In this document: positions 17,134 to 28,151 of the stretch, one piece after another | How the letters are laid out: every line of letters starts with the position of its first letter | How positions within the stretch are numbered: position 1 is the first letter of the stretch | From: Tsuneonella aeria | Lineage (GTDB): Bacteria > Pseudomonadota > Alphaproteobacteria > Sphingomonadales > Sphingomonadaceae | NCBI RefSeq assembly: GCF_009827495.1 | Contig: NZ_WTZA01000001.1 | Span: forward strand, 1,364,001-1,428,000 | Direction of reading: 5' to 3' | Length of the DNA: 64,000 nt | Notes under the pieces: generated by a model | The model's input: the letters and a program-made list of their open reading frames with translations, nothing else | Told to the model about the DNA's origin: nothing | Database searches by the model: none | Position numbers and translations under genes: made by a program

Positions 17134-18759
17134 TCAGCTTCCGCCCTGCTCGCTCAGCGTCGGCGTGCCGCCCGGCGTCGCGGGGCCGTGCCAAGCCAGC
17201 ACCGGCTTGCGCGCGGCCAGCGTTTCGTCCAGTCGGTGGCGCGGCGCGAAATAGGGCGCTCCCTTCAGGCTCTCGTCCCCCGACCGCGCCCGTTCCGCCA
17301 GGCTGCGCAGGGCGCGGATCAGTTCGTCGAGGCCCGCCTTGCTTTCGGTTTCCGTGGGTTCGATCAGCATCGCGCCGTGGACCACCAGCGGGAAATACAT
17401 CGTCATGGGGTGGAACCCTTCGTCGATCATGCCCTTGGCCAGGTCCAGCGTGGTGAGCCCGCCCGCGAAGCCTTTGTCGCTGAACAGCGCTTCGTGCATG
17501 CACGGCCCGCTGTCGCCGAACGGCGCGTCCAGCACGTCGTCCAGGCTGCGCAGGACGTAGTTGGCGTTGAGCACCGCATCGCCCGATGCCTGCCGCAATC
17601 CGTCGGCCCCGTGGCTGAGGATATAAGTCAGCGCGCGAGTGAACATGCCCATCTGGCCGTGAAACGCGCTCATCCGGCCAAAGCTCTGCAGCGGCTTGCC
17701 GAAATGTTCGCGGGCGAATTCGTCGGCGTGTTCCTCTTCCACCAGGTGGACGACGCCGTCCTTCGTGCGCGCGGTGTAGGGCAGCGGACCGAACGGGCTC
17801 AGCGCCTCGCTCAGCACCACCGGGCCCGAACCCGGCCCGCCGCCGCCGTGCGGGGTGGAGAACGTCTTGTGCAGGTTGATGTGCATCGCATCGATGCCAA
17901 GATCGCCCGGGCGCACCCGGCCCACGATCGCGTTGAAGTTCGCCCCGTCGCAATAGACGTATCCGCCCGCCGCGTGGACCGCGTCCGAAATCGCCTTCAT
18001 GTCGCGTTCGAACAGGCCGCAGGTGTTGGGGTTGGTGATCATCACGCCGGCGACATCGGGGCCCAGTCGCGCCGTCAACGCTTCGAGATCGACTCGCCCT
18101 TCGGATGTTGCGGGGATGTTTTCCACCCGGTAGCCGGCGAAGGCGGCCGTGGCGGGGTTCGTCCCGTGGGCGCTTTCGGGCACCAGGATCACCGCGCGCG
18201 GATCGCCGCGCGCCTCCAGCGCGGCGCGTATGCACAGGATGCCGCACAGCTCGCCGTGCGCGCCGGCCTTGGGCGTCATCGCCACGCCGTGCATCCCGGT
18301 CAGCGCGATCAGCCAGTGCGCCAGTTCGTTGATGACCTCCAGCGCGCCGCGCACGGTGTCGACCGGCTGCAGCGGATGGATATCTGCAAAACCCGGCATC
18401 CGCGCCACTTTCTCGTTGAGGCGCGGGTTGTGCTTCATCGTGCAGGAACCGAGCGGGAAGAGCCCGAGATCGATCGCGTAGTTCTGCCGGCTGAGCCGGG
18501 TGTAGTGGCGGATCGTTTCGGGTTCCGACAGGCCGGGCAGGCCGATCGGCTCGCTGCGGCCCAGCCCGCCGAGGCGGTCCGCCCCCGCTTGCGGCTCCGG
18601 CAAGTCGACCCCGGTCGTCTCGTTCGTGCCGATTTCGAAGATCAGCGCCTCTTCGAGCATCAGGCCCCTGTTACCGGTCGCCGTTTCGCGCGAATAAGAA
18701 TTCTCTTTGACACCTTCGTGCATCGCCGGCCGCCAGCCGCTCTGGTTGGGGGCGGTCAT
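17134..18759 (-). CDS. gcvPB: Glycine dehydrogenase (decarboxylating) subunit 2 (P-protein, PLP subunit)
   Basis: GcvPB is the PLP-carrying half of the two-subunit P-protein that decarboxylates glycine and passes the aminomethyl group to GcvH. The 541-residue product has SRQNYAIDLGLFPLGSCTMKHNPR, the region ANFNAIVGRVRPGDLGIDAMHINLHKTFSTPHGGGGPGSG carrying the PLP-binding Lys in NLHKTFS, and FTRALTYILSHGADG. Its start overlaps the gcvPA stop by four bases. Residues 1-40 and the tail are slightly longer than in many homologues. It belongs to the gcvT-gcvH-gcvPA-gcvPB operon behind the glycine riboswitch. Confidence 0.97.
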   Translation of the reverse strand: MTAPNQSGWRPAMHEGVKENSYSRETATGNRGLMLEEALIFEIGTNETTGVDLPEPQAGADRLGGLGRSEPIGLPGLSEPETIRHYTRLSRQNYAIDLGLFPLGSCTMKHNPRLNEKVARMPGFADIHPLQPVDTVRGALEVINELAHWLIALTGMHGVAMTPKAGAHGELCGILCIRAALEARGDPRAVILVPESAHGTNPATAAFAGYRVENIPATSEGRVDLEALTARLGPDVAGVMITNPNTCGLFERDMKAISDAVHAAGGYVYCDGANFNAIVGRVRPGDLGIDAMHINLHKTFSTPHGGGGPGSGPVVLSEALSPFGPLPYTARTKDGVVHLVEEEHADEFAREHFGKPLQSFGRMSAFHGQMGMFTRALTYILSHGADGLRQASGDAVLNANYVLRSLDDVLDAPFGDSGPCMHEALFSDKGFAGGLTTLDLAKGMIDEGFHPMTMYFPLVVHGAMLIEPTETESKAGLDELIRALRSLAERARSGDESLKGAPYFAPRHRLDETLAARKPVLAWHGPATPGGTPTLSEQGGS

Positions 18760-20120
18760 CGCAACACCTCCTCGATCGCCGCGGCAAGTGTTTCGATATC
18801 ATCCTCGCTCGCGGTCTCGGTCACGGCGACGATCAGCCCGGAGGCGAGCTGGTCTTCATCGGGATAGAGCCGGCCGAGCGAGACCCCGGCCAGCACCTTG
18901 CGCTCCGCCAGGTCGCGCACGATTGCCCGCGCATCTCCCGGAAGAGTCACGGTAAATTCGTTGAAGAACACGTCGTTGACCACGGCAACGCCCGGGATTC
19001 GCGCCAGCCGGTCCGCGGCCAGGCAGGCGAGCCGGTGGTTCTCCGCCGCCAGCGCGCGCAGGCCTTTTTCCCCGAGCAGCGTCATGTGGACCGAGAACGC
19101 CAGCGCGCAGAGGCCGCTGTTGGTGCAGATGTTGCTGGTCGCCTTTTCCCGGCGGATATGCTGCTCGCGCGTCGAAAGGGTGAGGACGAACCCGCGCTTG
19201 CCGGCGGCATCCACCGTCTCGCCGCAGAGCCTGCCCGGCATCTGGCGCACGTGCTTGGGATCGCGCACCGCGAAGAGGCCGAGGTAGGGCCCGCCGAACT
19301 GGAGGCCGACACCGATCGCCTGCCCTTCGCCCACGACGATGTCCGCGCCCATCTCGCCGGGCGATTTCAGCGCACCCAGCGCCACCGGTTCGGTATTGAC
19401 CGCGATCAGCAGCGCGCCCTTCGCGTGTGCCGCCTCGGCGATCGGGGCCAGATCGTACACCCGGCCCAGGATGTCGGGATACTGCACCACCACGCAGCTC
19501 GGCGCGTTCGCCTCGATCTCGGCGATCAGCGCGTCGATCCCGGCATCGGCCGAGAGCGTCGGTGCCCGGTCCGCCACGCTGTCGCCGGTGAACTTCGCCA
19601 TCGTGCGGATGGTGGAGACGTAATGCGGGTGCAGGCCTTCGTGCAGGATCGCCAGGTTCCGCTTGGTGATGCGCGATGCCATCACAATCGCTTCCCAGCA
19701 CGCGGTCGAACCATCGTACATCGAGGCGTTCGCCACCGCGCAGCCATAGAGCCGGGCGACCTGGCTCTGGAACTCGAACAGCATCTGCAGCGTGCCCTGC
19801 GCGATTTCCGGCTGGTAGGGCGTGTAGGCGGTCAGGAACTCGCCGCGCTGGATGATGTGGTCGACGCTCGCCGGCACATGATGGCGGTAGGCCCCCGCCC
19901 CCAGGAAGAACGCCGCGTCCCCCGCCGCCAGGTTCTTGTCGGACAGACGCCGCATGTGCCGCTCCACCGCCATCTCGCTGGCATGGCCGGGCAGATCGGC
20001 GATCGGTTCGCGCAGGTAGTGGACAGCGGCGACATCGGCGAAGAGTGCATCGACGTCGGGCGCGCCGATCTTCGCCAGCATTTCGCCGCGATCGGCATCG
20101 GTGAGGGGCAGGTAACGCAT
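18756..20120 (-). CDS. gcvPA: Glycine dehydrogenase (decarboxylating) subunit 1
   Basis: The 454-residue protein is the N-terminal partner of the split P-protein. It starts MRYLPLTDADRGEMLAKIG and carries FLGAGAYRHHVPASVDHI, TAYTPYQPEIAQGTLQ, NASMYDGSTACWEA and VGEGQAIGVGLQFGGPYLG, all standard for GcvPA. This half supports the active site of GcvPB and lacks the PLP lysine. Its stop overlaps the gcvPB start by four bases. The 78 bases between it and gcvH contain a modest GC-rich hairpin (GCGGGGT...ACCCCGC around 20166-20187) but no clear terminator. Confidence 0.97.
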   Translation of the reverse strand: MRYLPLTDADRGEMLAKIGAPDVDALFADVAAVHYLREPIADLPGHASEMAVERHMRRLSDKNLAAGDAAFFLGAGAYRHHVPASVDHIIQRGEFLTAYTPYQPEIAQGTLQMLFEFQSQVARLYGCAVANASMYDGSTACWEAIVMASRITKRNLAILHEGLHPHYVSTIRTMAKFTGDSVADRAPTLSADAGIDALIAEIEANAPSCVVVQYPDILGRVYDLAPIAEAAHAKGALLIAVNTEPVALGALKSPGEMGADIVVGEGQAIGVGLQFGGPYLGLFAVRDPKHVRQMPGRLCGETVDAAGKRGFVLTLSTREQHIRREKATSNICTNSGLCALAFSVHMTLLGEKGLRALAAENHRLACLAADRLARIPGVAVVNDVFFNEFTVTLPGDARAIVRDLAERKVLAGVSLGRLYPDEDQLASGLIVAVTETASEDDIETLAAAIEEVLR

Positions 20121-20198
20121 GGTGAACCTTCTGTGCGTGCCGCGAGGCGGCAGCGAATTCGGGATGCGGGGTGCGGGCTTACCCCGCCCGCGGGATGG

Positions 20199-20570
20199 TT
20201 ACAGCGTGTCGCAGAATGCCTTGTACGCCGCTTCGTCCATCAACCCGTCGAGTTCGGCCGCATCTGCGATGGTCAGCTTGAAGAACCAGCCGTCGCTTTC
20301 GGGTGCGGTGTTGACCAGCGCGGGATCGTCTTCCAGCGCAGGGTTGCCTTCGGTTACCGTGCCGGTGACGGGGGAGTACACGTCGCTCGCCGCCTTCACG
20401 CTTTCCACCACGGCCGCATCCCCGCCCTTCGTGACTTCTGTGCCTTCGCCCGGCACTTCGACGAACACGATATCGCCGAGTTGGCCTTGCGCATAATCGG
20501 TGATGCCGACGGTAGCGGCGTTGCCGTCGACGTCGATCCATTCGTGGTCTTCGGTGAAATAGCGGGTCAT
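20199..20570 (-). CDS. gcvH: Glycine cleavage system H protein (lipoyl carrier)
   Basis: GcvH carries the aminomethyl group on a lipoyl arm between the P, T and L proteins. The 123-residue product starts [17 protein letters not shown] and has the lipoylation site in [14 protein letters not shown], with Lys59 as the modified residue. The C-terminal [20 protein letters not shown] is typical. Length and motifs are complete. The start overlaps the gcvT stop by four bases (20567-20570). No lipoyl synthase or L-protein gene lies in the window. Confidence 0.97.
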   Translation of the reverse strand: MTRYFTEDHEWIDVDGNAATVGITDYAQGQLGDIVFVEVPGEGTEVTKGGDAAVVESVKAASDVYSPVTGTVTEGNPALEDDPALVNTAPESDGWFFKLTIADAAELDGLMDEAAYKAFCDTL

Positions 20571-21724
20571 TTGGCTGCTCCCTTGCGGTGATAGCGGTGG
20601 GGGATGAACGGCATCTCGGAGACGGTCAGCGGCACGCGCTTGCCCCGCACCTCCGCCTCCAGCGGCGTCCCGGGCGCGGAATACTGCGTGTCGACATGGC
20701 CCATCGCGATCGGCGCGCCGACGCTGGGCGCAAAACCGCCGGAGGTGACCCGGCCGACCTGCGCCTCGCCCGAAAAGATCGCCGCGCCCTCACGCACGGG
20801 AAGGCGGCCCTCGACGCTGAACCCGACAAGCCGGCTTGCCGGACCTTCGGCAAGCGCGCCAAGGATGCGGTCCGCGCCGTGGAATCCGCCTTCCGCGCGC
20901 CGCCGCTTGGAGATTGCAAATGCGACACCTCCGGCGACCGGGTCGACGGTATCGTCGATGTCGTGGCCATAGAGCGGCAGGCCGGCTTCCATCCGCAGCG
21001 AATCCCGCGCGCCGAGCCCGACGGGGCGAACCCGATCGTCAGCGAGCAATGCGTCGGCCACCTCTGCCAGGCGATCGGCTGGGAACGACAGTTCGAAACC
21101 GTCCTCTCCCGTGTAGCCGCCCCGCCCGATCCCGAGTGGTGCGCCGCGCCATTCGCGGCTGGTCCCCTGCATGAACGACAGTTCGTCCGCCGCGCCGGGT
21201 ACGATCCCGTCCAGAACTGCGGCCGCGTCCGGACCTTGCAGCGCCAGCAGGCCGCGATCGTCGAGATGGGTCAGCGTGATCTCGTCCGGCAGATGTTCGC
21301 GAAGGAACGCGATATCGTCCCACTTGGTGGCGCCGTTCACGACGACGTAGTACCGCGGCGTGGCGCCCTCGCCCTCGGTCACGTTCGTCACCATCAGGTC
21401 GTCGAGCACGCCGCCGTCTTCGGCGAGCAGCAGGGAATAGCGGATGCGACCCGGCCTGAGCGCCGAAATGTCGCCGGGCATCACTGCCTCCAGCGCCTCG
21501 GCGGCCCCTGCGCCTTCGACCATCAACTGGCCCATGTGGCTGACGTCGAACAGGCCGGCGTGCGCGCGCGTCCAGAGATGCTCCGCCATGATCCCGCCTT
21601 CGGGGCCGGCGTACTGGATCGGCATCTCGTACCCTGCGAAAGGCACCATGCGCGCACCGCGCTCCCGGTGCCACGCATCGAGCGGCAGTGGTTGGATTTC
21701 GACCGGTTCGTCCGCTTCGCTCAA
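20567..21724 (-). CDS. gcvT: Glycine cleavage system aminomethyltransferase (T protein)
   Basis: GcvT transfers the methylene group from aminomethyl-GcvH to tetrahydrofolate and releases ammonia. The 385-residue protein has [16 protein letters not shown], the catalytic region LFDVSHMGQ, the folate-binding [23 protein letters not shown] and the C-terminal [17 protein letters not shown]. It is the first gene of the operon and begins about 60 bases downstream of the second riboswitch aptamer. The ATG at 21724 ([10 protein letters not shown]) adds about ten residues before the conserved start; no better start is seen. Confidence 0.96.
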   Translation of the reverse strand: MSEADEPVEIQPLPLDAWHRERGARMVPFAGYEMPIQYAGPEGGIMAEHLWTRAHAGLFDVSHMGQLMVEGAGAAEALEAVMPGDISALRPGRIRYSLLLAEDGGVLDDLMVTNVTEGEGATPRYYVVVNGATKWDDIAFLREHLPDEITLTHLDDRGLLALQGPDAAAVLDGIVPGAADELSFMQGTSREWRGAPLGIGRGGYTGEDGFELSFPADRLAEVADALLADDRVRPVGLGARDSLRMEAGLPLYGHDIDDTVDPVAGGVAFAISKRRRAEGGFHGADRILGALAEGPASRLVGFSVEGRLPVREGAAIFSGEAQVGRVTSGGFAPSVGAPIAMGHVDTQYSAPGTPLEAEVRGKRVPLTVSEMPFIPHRYHRKGAAK

Positions 21725-21784
21725 GACGCCATTCCCCGACAGCGCGGCCGACGGCCGGTGAAGCCATCTTCAAACCGCTGCCCC

Positions 21785-21978
21785 CTCTGTCGGGAAACCT
21801 GAGAGTTTCACCGGGCCGCCCCAGCGAGACTGGGCCCGGATTACACCGTCGGTGGCGCTGCCGCGAAGGCAACGCGCTTTCCAGAGTGTCGATAGCGCGC
21901 ACGGTCCCTTGGCCTGAGAGTTTCCGGGGCGGTTGCTCCTTCGGCGCCGGGCGGCTGCGTTCGCCCGGGCTCTCCCAT
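21785..21978 (-). promoter_or_regulatory. Tandem glycine riboswitch in the gcvT leader
   Basis: Read on the minus strand, the leader holds two aptamer copies. The first runs from GGGAGAGCCCGGGCG (near 21976) through CGCCGAAGGAGCAACCG to GAAACTCTCAGGCCAAGGGAC. The second runs from about 21880 through CACCGACGGTGTAA to GAAACTCTCAGGTTTCCCGAC, ending near 21785. The repeated GAAACTCTCAGG and the CCGAAGG / CCGACGG elements are the core of the gcvT-type glycine riboswitch. Glycine binding normally switches the operon on. The gap to gcvT is about 60 bases. Confidence 0.92.
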
Positions 21979-22112
21979 GCGCGCCTGCCGGGGAATCGCT
22001 TTCCCGGCCGACAGCGGCGCGATGCGGCATGCGCGGGGGCCGGTCAATGCCCATCTGCGGTTGGCCGCGACAAGCGGTGCCTGCCGTGCGCGGCTCCAGC
22101 CGCTCCGGCGGC

Positions 22113-24761
<2,649 letters not shown>

Positions 24762-24817
24762 GGTGGGTATCCCAGAAAGAGTAAAGATCGCGCGCTTCAG
24801 GCGACACAGCCGACCGG

Positions 24818-25864
24818 TCAGGCGGCCATCGTGAACGGCTCCAGCCCGGCGAGGCGCGTGGCCACGGGCGGCGTCGGCAGTTGGCGGGGCGCCAGCCCCT
24901 TTACCGCCTCGGCGATGGCCCTGATGTGGGCGGGGCCTGATCCGCAGCATCCGCCCAGCACGTTGACCTGGCCATGGTCGGCCCACTCGCGGACGAAGCC
25001 GGCGGTCTCGCCCGGCTGTTCGTCATATTCGCCAAGGTCGTTGGGCAGTCCGGCGTTGGGATAGACCATGATCGGCGCGTCGGCGATCTCGGCCAGGGTC
25101 TTGACGTGGGGGCGGAGCTGGGTCGCGCCGAACGAGCAGTTGAGCCCGATCGTCAGCGGCCTGGCGTGGCGGACCGCGTACCAGAACGCTTCCACCGTAT
25201 GGCCCGACAGATTGCGCCCCGAAAGGTCCGTCAGCGTCATCGACAGCATGATCGGAACGTGTCGAAGAGAATTCTCTTCGAGCTGTTTTACGGCCATTAT
25301 CCCGGCTTTCGCGTTCAATGTATCGAAGACGGTCTCGATGAGGATGAAATCCGCCCCGCCTTCGACCAGCGCCTCGGCCTGTTCGCGATAGACGTCGACC
25401 AGCGTATCCCAGTCGATCTCGCGATAACCGGGATCTTCGACATCGGGCGAAAGCGACAGCGTCTTGTTGGTCGGGCCGACCGATCCCGCGACGAAGCGGG
25501 GGCGGCCGTCCCTTGCCTCGAACTCGTCGGCCACCTTGCGCGCCAGGCGGGCGCTCGCGATGTTGATATCGCGGACCAGATGTTCGGCGGCATAATCGGC
25601 CTGGCTGATCCGGTTGGCCGAGAACGTGTTGACCGAGGCGATGTCCGCCCCCGCCTCGAAGTAGGCGCGGTGAATGCTCTCGGGCACCTCCGGCCTGGTC
25701 AGTGCCAGGATGTCGTGATTGCCCTTCTGGTCCTTGGCGAGGTTGAGCGATCCGGCATAGTCCGCCTCGCTGAGGCCGAATCCCTGGATCTCGGTACCGA
25801 AACCGCCGTCGTTGATGAGGATGCGCTTGGCGCACTCGGCCAGGAACTGCTCACGCTTGGTCAT
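24818..25864 (-). CDS. Homocysteine S-methyltransferase module of split methionine synthase
   Basis: The 348-residue protein is the N-terminal, zinc-dependent homocysteine-binding barrel of MetH. It opens with [22 protein letters not shown] and keeps the zinc ligands: Cys in [15 protein letters not shown] and the double Cys in [17 protein letters not shown]. It should transfer the methyl group from methylcobalamin on the downstream protein to homocysteine. Separate genes for these modules are common in sphingomonads. The gene overlaps metF by four bases at its start and precedes the other metH part by 56 bases. It is not a frameshifted MetH, because the break falls at a domain boundary and both parts have complete ends. 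Confidence 0.94.
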   Translation of the reverse strand: MTKREQFLAECAKRILINDGGFGTEIQGFGLSEADYAGSLNLAKDQKGNHDILALTRPEVPESIHRAYFEAGADIASVNTFSANRISQADYAAEHLVRDINIASARLARKVADEFEARDGRPRFVAGSVGPTNKTLSLSPDVEDPGYREIDWDTLVDVYREQAEALVEGGADFILIETVFDTLNAKAGIMAVKQLEENSLRHVPIMLSMTLTDLSGRNLSGHTVEAFWYAVRHARPLTIGLNCSFGATQLRPHVKTLAEIADAPIMVYPNAGLPNDLGEYDEQPGETAGFVREWADHGQVNVLGGCCGSGPAHIRAIAEAVKGLAPRQLPTPPVATRLAGLEPFTMAA

Positions 25865-26766
25865 GCGGTATCTCCCACCGGGCGGCGGCCGAGAAGATGG
25901 CAGATGGCATAGCTCAGCTCAGCGCGGTTGAGGGTGTAGAAGTGGAACTTGCGGACGTCGCCTGCATAGAGCCGGCGGCAGAGTTCGGCCGCGACGGTCG
26001 CGGCGACCAGCTGGCGCGCGGCGGGCCGTGCATCGAGCCCGTCGAACAATGTCTCCATCCACGCCGGGATCGCCGTGCCGCACAGGCCGCTCATCTTCTG
26101 GACGCTGGCGAAGCTCATGACTGGCATGACCCCGGGAACGATCTCGCGCGAAATGCCCGCGGCGGCCGCCCGGTCGCGGAAACGGAAGAAGCAATCAGGT
26201 TCGAAGAAGAACTGGGTGATCGCCCGGGTGGCGCCGGCATCGAACTTGCGCTTCAGGTTGTCGAGGTCCGCGCGCTCGTCGGCGGAGTCGGGGTGCTTTT
26301 CGGGATAAGCGGCGACGGAAATCTCGAACGGGGCGATGCGCAGCAATCCCGCGATCAATTCGGCCGCATTGGCATAGCCATCCGGATGCGGCCGGTAGCA
26401 GCCCCCGGGATCGGACGCATCGCCGCGCAGGGCGACGATGTGGCGCACGCCGCTGTCCCAATAGGCGCGTGCGACGGCGTCCACTTCCTCGCGGCTGGCA
26501 TCCACGCACGTGAGGTGCGCGGCCGCCGGAATGGCCGTTTCCCGCACGATCCGCTGGACGGCGGCATGGGTACGCTCACGGGTCGAGCCGCCGGCGCCGT
26601 AGGTAACGGAAACGAAATCGGGGCGGAGCGGCTCCAGCGTACGGACGCTGTCCCACAGCGTCTCCGCCATTTTCTCGGTCTTCGGCGGGAAGAATTCGAA
26701 GCTGATCCCGATGTCGCCGGGCAATGATGCATAGAGCGGCTGGGCGTGGGCGATCTCGGCGTTCAT
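25861..26766 (-). CDS. metF: 5,10-methylenetetrahydrofolate reductase
   Basis: MetF reduces methylene-THF to methyl-THF, the methyl donor for the methionine synthase encoded just downstream. The 301-residue protein has ISFEFFPPKTEKMAETLWDSV, FVSVTYGAGGSTRERTH, HLTCVDASREE, HIVALRGDAS and ITQFFFEPDCFFRF, the FAD and folate site signature. The ATG at 26766 (MNAEIAHAQ) matches the usual start; a longer frame to 26853 would run into the regulator gene. It overlaps both the upstream regulator and the downstream homocysteine methyltransferase gene by four bases. Confidence 0.96.
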   Translation of the reverse strand: MNAEIAHAQPLYASLPGDIGISFEFFPPKTEKMAETLWDSVRTLEPLRPDFVSVTYGAGGSTRERTHAAVQRIVRETAIPAAAHLTCVDASREEVDAVARAYWDSGVRHIVALRGDASDPGGCYRPHPDGYANAAELIAGLLRIAPFEISVAAYPEKHPDSADERADLDNLKRKFDAGATRAITQFFFEPDCFFRFRDRAAAAGISREIVPGVMPVMSFASVQKMSGLCGTAIPAWMETLFDGLDARPAARQLVAATVAAELCRRLYAGDVRKFHFYTLNRAELSYAICHLLGRRPVGDTA

Positions 26767-27779
26767 GGCAACGCCGCCTTGCGCGCTGCCGGTGCAACCG
26801 ATGCCCCCTTGCCGATGCGCGGCACATCGGGCGCGATACGCCGCGCGGTCCACACCTTTACCGCCAGTTCCCCGCCGTCCACCGTCGTTCCCCCATCAGC
26901 CGCAAACCCGTGACGGGTCAGCATGGCATTCATCTGTTCGTCCCCGAAACCGAGGCGCGCGTGCGCGTGCGTCCGGCGCAGTTCCTCGTTCGCGTGGGCC
27001 GCAAGATCGACGATCGCGATCCGCCCGCCGGGGCGACACACCCGGGCCGCTTCGGCCAGCGCATAGTCGGGCTCGGTCGCGTAGTGGAGCACCTGGTGGA
27101 ACACCACGGTATCGAAGCTGTCCGAAGCGAACGGCAGCGCGGCAAAGTCGCCCTGAACCAGCTCGACCCGGCCGACCGGCAAGCCCTGCAACCGCGCCCG
27201 CGCCAGGCGCAGCATCTCCGGGCTGCGGTCCAGCCCGGTAATCCGGCCGGCGCCCGGCTCCAGCAGCTCGGCGATACGGCCCGTGCCGGTGCCGATGTCC
27301 AGCACTTCGCCCAGGGAATCCGTTTCCAGGGTAGCGAGAAGCGCCTGTTCGACGGCTTCGGCCGGGGCGAGCAGATCGCGCAAGCGATCCCATTCACCGG
27401 CGTGACGTGCGAAATAGTCCGCCGCGCTCTTTTCACGGGAAGCGCGGATGGCGGCGAGGAGATTGCGGTCCTGCGCGCAGATGCGGGCGAATGCTTCGTC
27501 CTCCAGCTCCGCGGCGGCGAGCAGGCGTTCGACGGCGCGCGCAGTCTGTTCGCCGGCGCCGTCAGCCTGCCGCAGGAACACCCAGCTCCCCTCGCGGCGG
27601 CGTTCGGCCAGGCCGGCATCGCACAGAATGGCGACGTGGCGGGAAACGCGCGGCTGGCTTTGCCCCAGCACATGCGCCAGTTCGCCAACTGCCAGCTCCA
27701 TCGCGCCGATCAGGCGCATGATGCGTAGCCGCGTCAGATCGCCCAGGGCGCGCAAAGTGGTCTCGATCCCCATTGGCAT
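26763..27779 (-). CDS. ArsR-family regulator fused to a SAM-dependent methyltransferase (SahR-like)
   Basis: The 338-residue protein has an ArsR winged helix (about 5-85; LGDLTRLRIMRLIG and QSQPRVSRHVAILCDAGL) and a class I methyltransferase-like domain (about 150-290; motif I VLDIGTGTGRIAELL, then DRSPEMLRLARARL and VQGDFAALPF). This architecture matches the SahR regulators of Proteobacteria, which control methionine and SAM-cycle genes in response to S-adenosylhomocysteine. Its place at the head of metF-metH supports that role. A 22-bp palindrome covers the first ATG; a second in-frame ATG at 27773 (MGIETT) could be the true start. It may also use SAM as ligand or act as an enzyme; neither was shown here. 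Confidence 0.88.
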   Translation of the reverse strand: MPMGIETTLRALGDLTRLRIMRLIGAMELAVGELAHVLGQSQPRVSRHVAILCDAGLAERRREGSWVFLRQADGAGEQTARAVERLLAAAELEDEAFARICAQDRNLLAAIRASREKSAADYFARHAGEWDRLRDLLAPAEAVEQALLATLETDSLGEVLDIGTGTGRIAELLEPGAGRITGLDRSPEMLRLARARLQGLPVGRVELVQGDFAALPFASDSFDTVVFHQVLHYATEPDYALAEAARVCRPGGRIAIVDLAAHANEELRRTHAHARLGFGDEQMNAMLTRHGFAADGGTTVDGGELAVKVWTARRIAPDVPRIGKGASVAPAARKAALP

Positions 27780-27798
27780 ATAAAGATATCGTTATATG
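27777..27798 (-). promoter_or_regulatory. Palindromic operator at the promoter of the met operon
   Basis: CATATAA (27777-27783), A, GATATC (27785-27790), G, TTATATG (27792-27798) is a 22-bp palindrome with a single mismatched pair, a form usual for ArsR-family dimers. It overlaps the first ATG of the regulator gene and ends 78 bases from the divergent gene at 27876. On the minus strand TTGACT (27808-27803) could be a -35 box with the -10 inside the palindrome, which would put the transcript start near the second ATG. Autoregulation of the operon is inferred. Confidence 0.75.
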
Positions 27799-27875
27799 CG
27801 AAAGTCAAGCAGGAAGCGCCTCAGGCGCAGCAAGATCGCCTTTGCGCGGGCCAACCGCTCGGCTAGCGCCCCCGC

Positions 27876-28151
27876 GTGGAACTCGACGATATTCTCATCC
27901 GCTATTTCGGCACGGCCTACATTGAAACGCTGACCGCGGCTGCCGAGCACGCGGGGGTGGAGCGCATGCAGGTTGACCTGGGCCTGGAACGCGATCCCGG
28001 CAAGCGCTTCGCCATCTGGTCGCTGCTGTACCAGTTCGGCGCCGCGCCCGATCTCGACGCGGTGTTCGCTTCCGCCACCGAGCGGGAGGCCGCCCGCAAT
28101 TTCATGGACCTGATGGCCGCCGGCGAGGCCGACAGCGGGGACGGCGCATGA
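27876..28151 (+). CDS. Conserved-looking small protein of unknown function, coupled to a ribosomal oxygenase gene
   Basis: The 91-residue acidic protein (MELDDILIRYFGTAYIETL...) is predicted mostly helical with no membrane segment or metal motif. I do not recognise the family. It begins at a GTG; codon use looks like the neighbours. The last four bases overlap the ATG of the cupin oxygenase gene (ATGA at 28148-28151), which argues for a real coupled gene and a shared operon. It may be an accessory factor of the oxygenase, but nothing in the sequence proves this. Confidence 0.7.
   Translation: MELDDILIRYFGTAYIETLTAAAEHAGVERMQVDLGLERDPGKRFAIWSLLYQFGAAPDLDAVFASATEREAARNFMDLMAAGEADSGDGA

Noticed and set aside
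20121..20198. Attenuator or separate promoter between gcvH and gcvPA
   Set aside because: Only a 7-bp GC hairpin without a T-run or promoter boxes; it may be a processing site but this is not supported.
24762..24817. Frameshift breaking a single metH gene
   Set aside because: Both parts have complete domain ends, a 56-base gap with start signals, and the split falls at a natural domain border known in sphingomonads.
24762..24986. A longer N-terminus for the large metH part, beginning inside the homocysteine methyltransferase gene
   Set aside because: The extension overlaps the upstream gene in another frame and has no conserved sequence; TTG 24761 lies directly before the conserved start.
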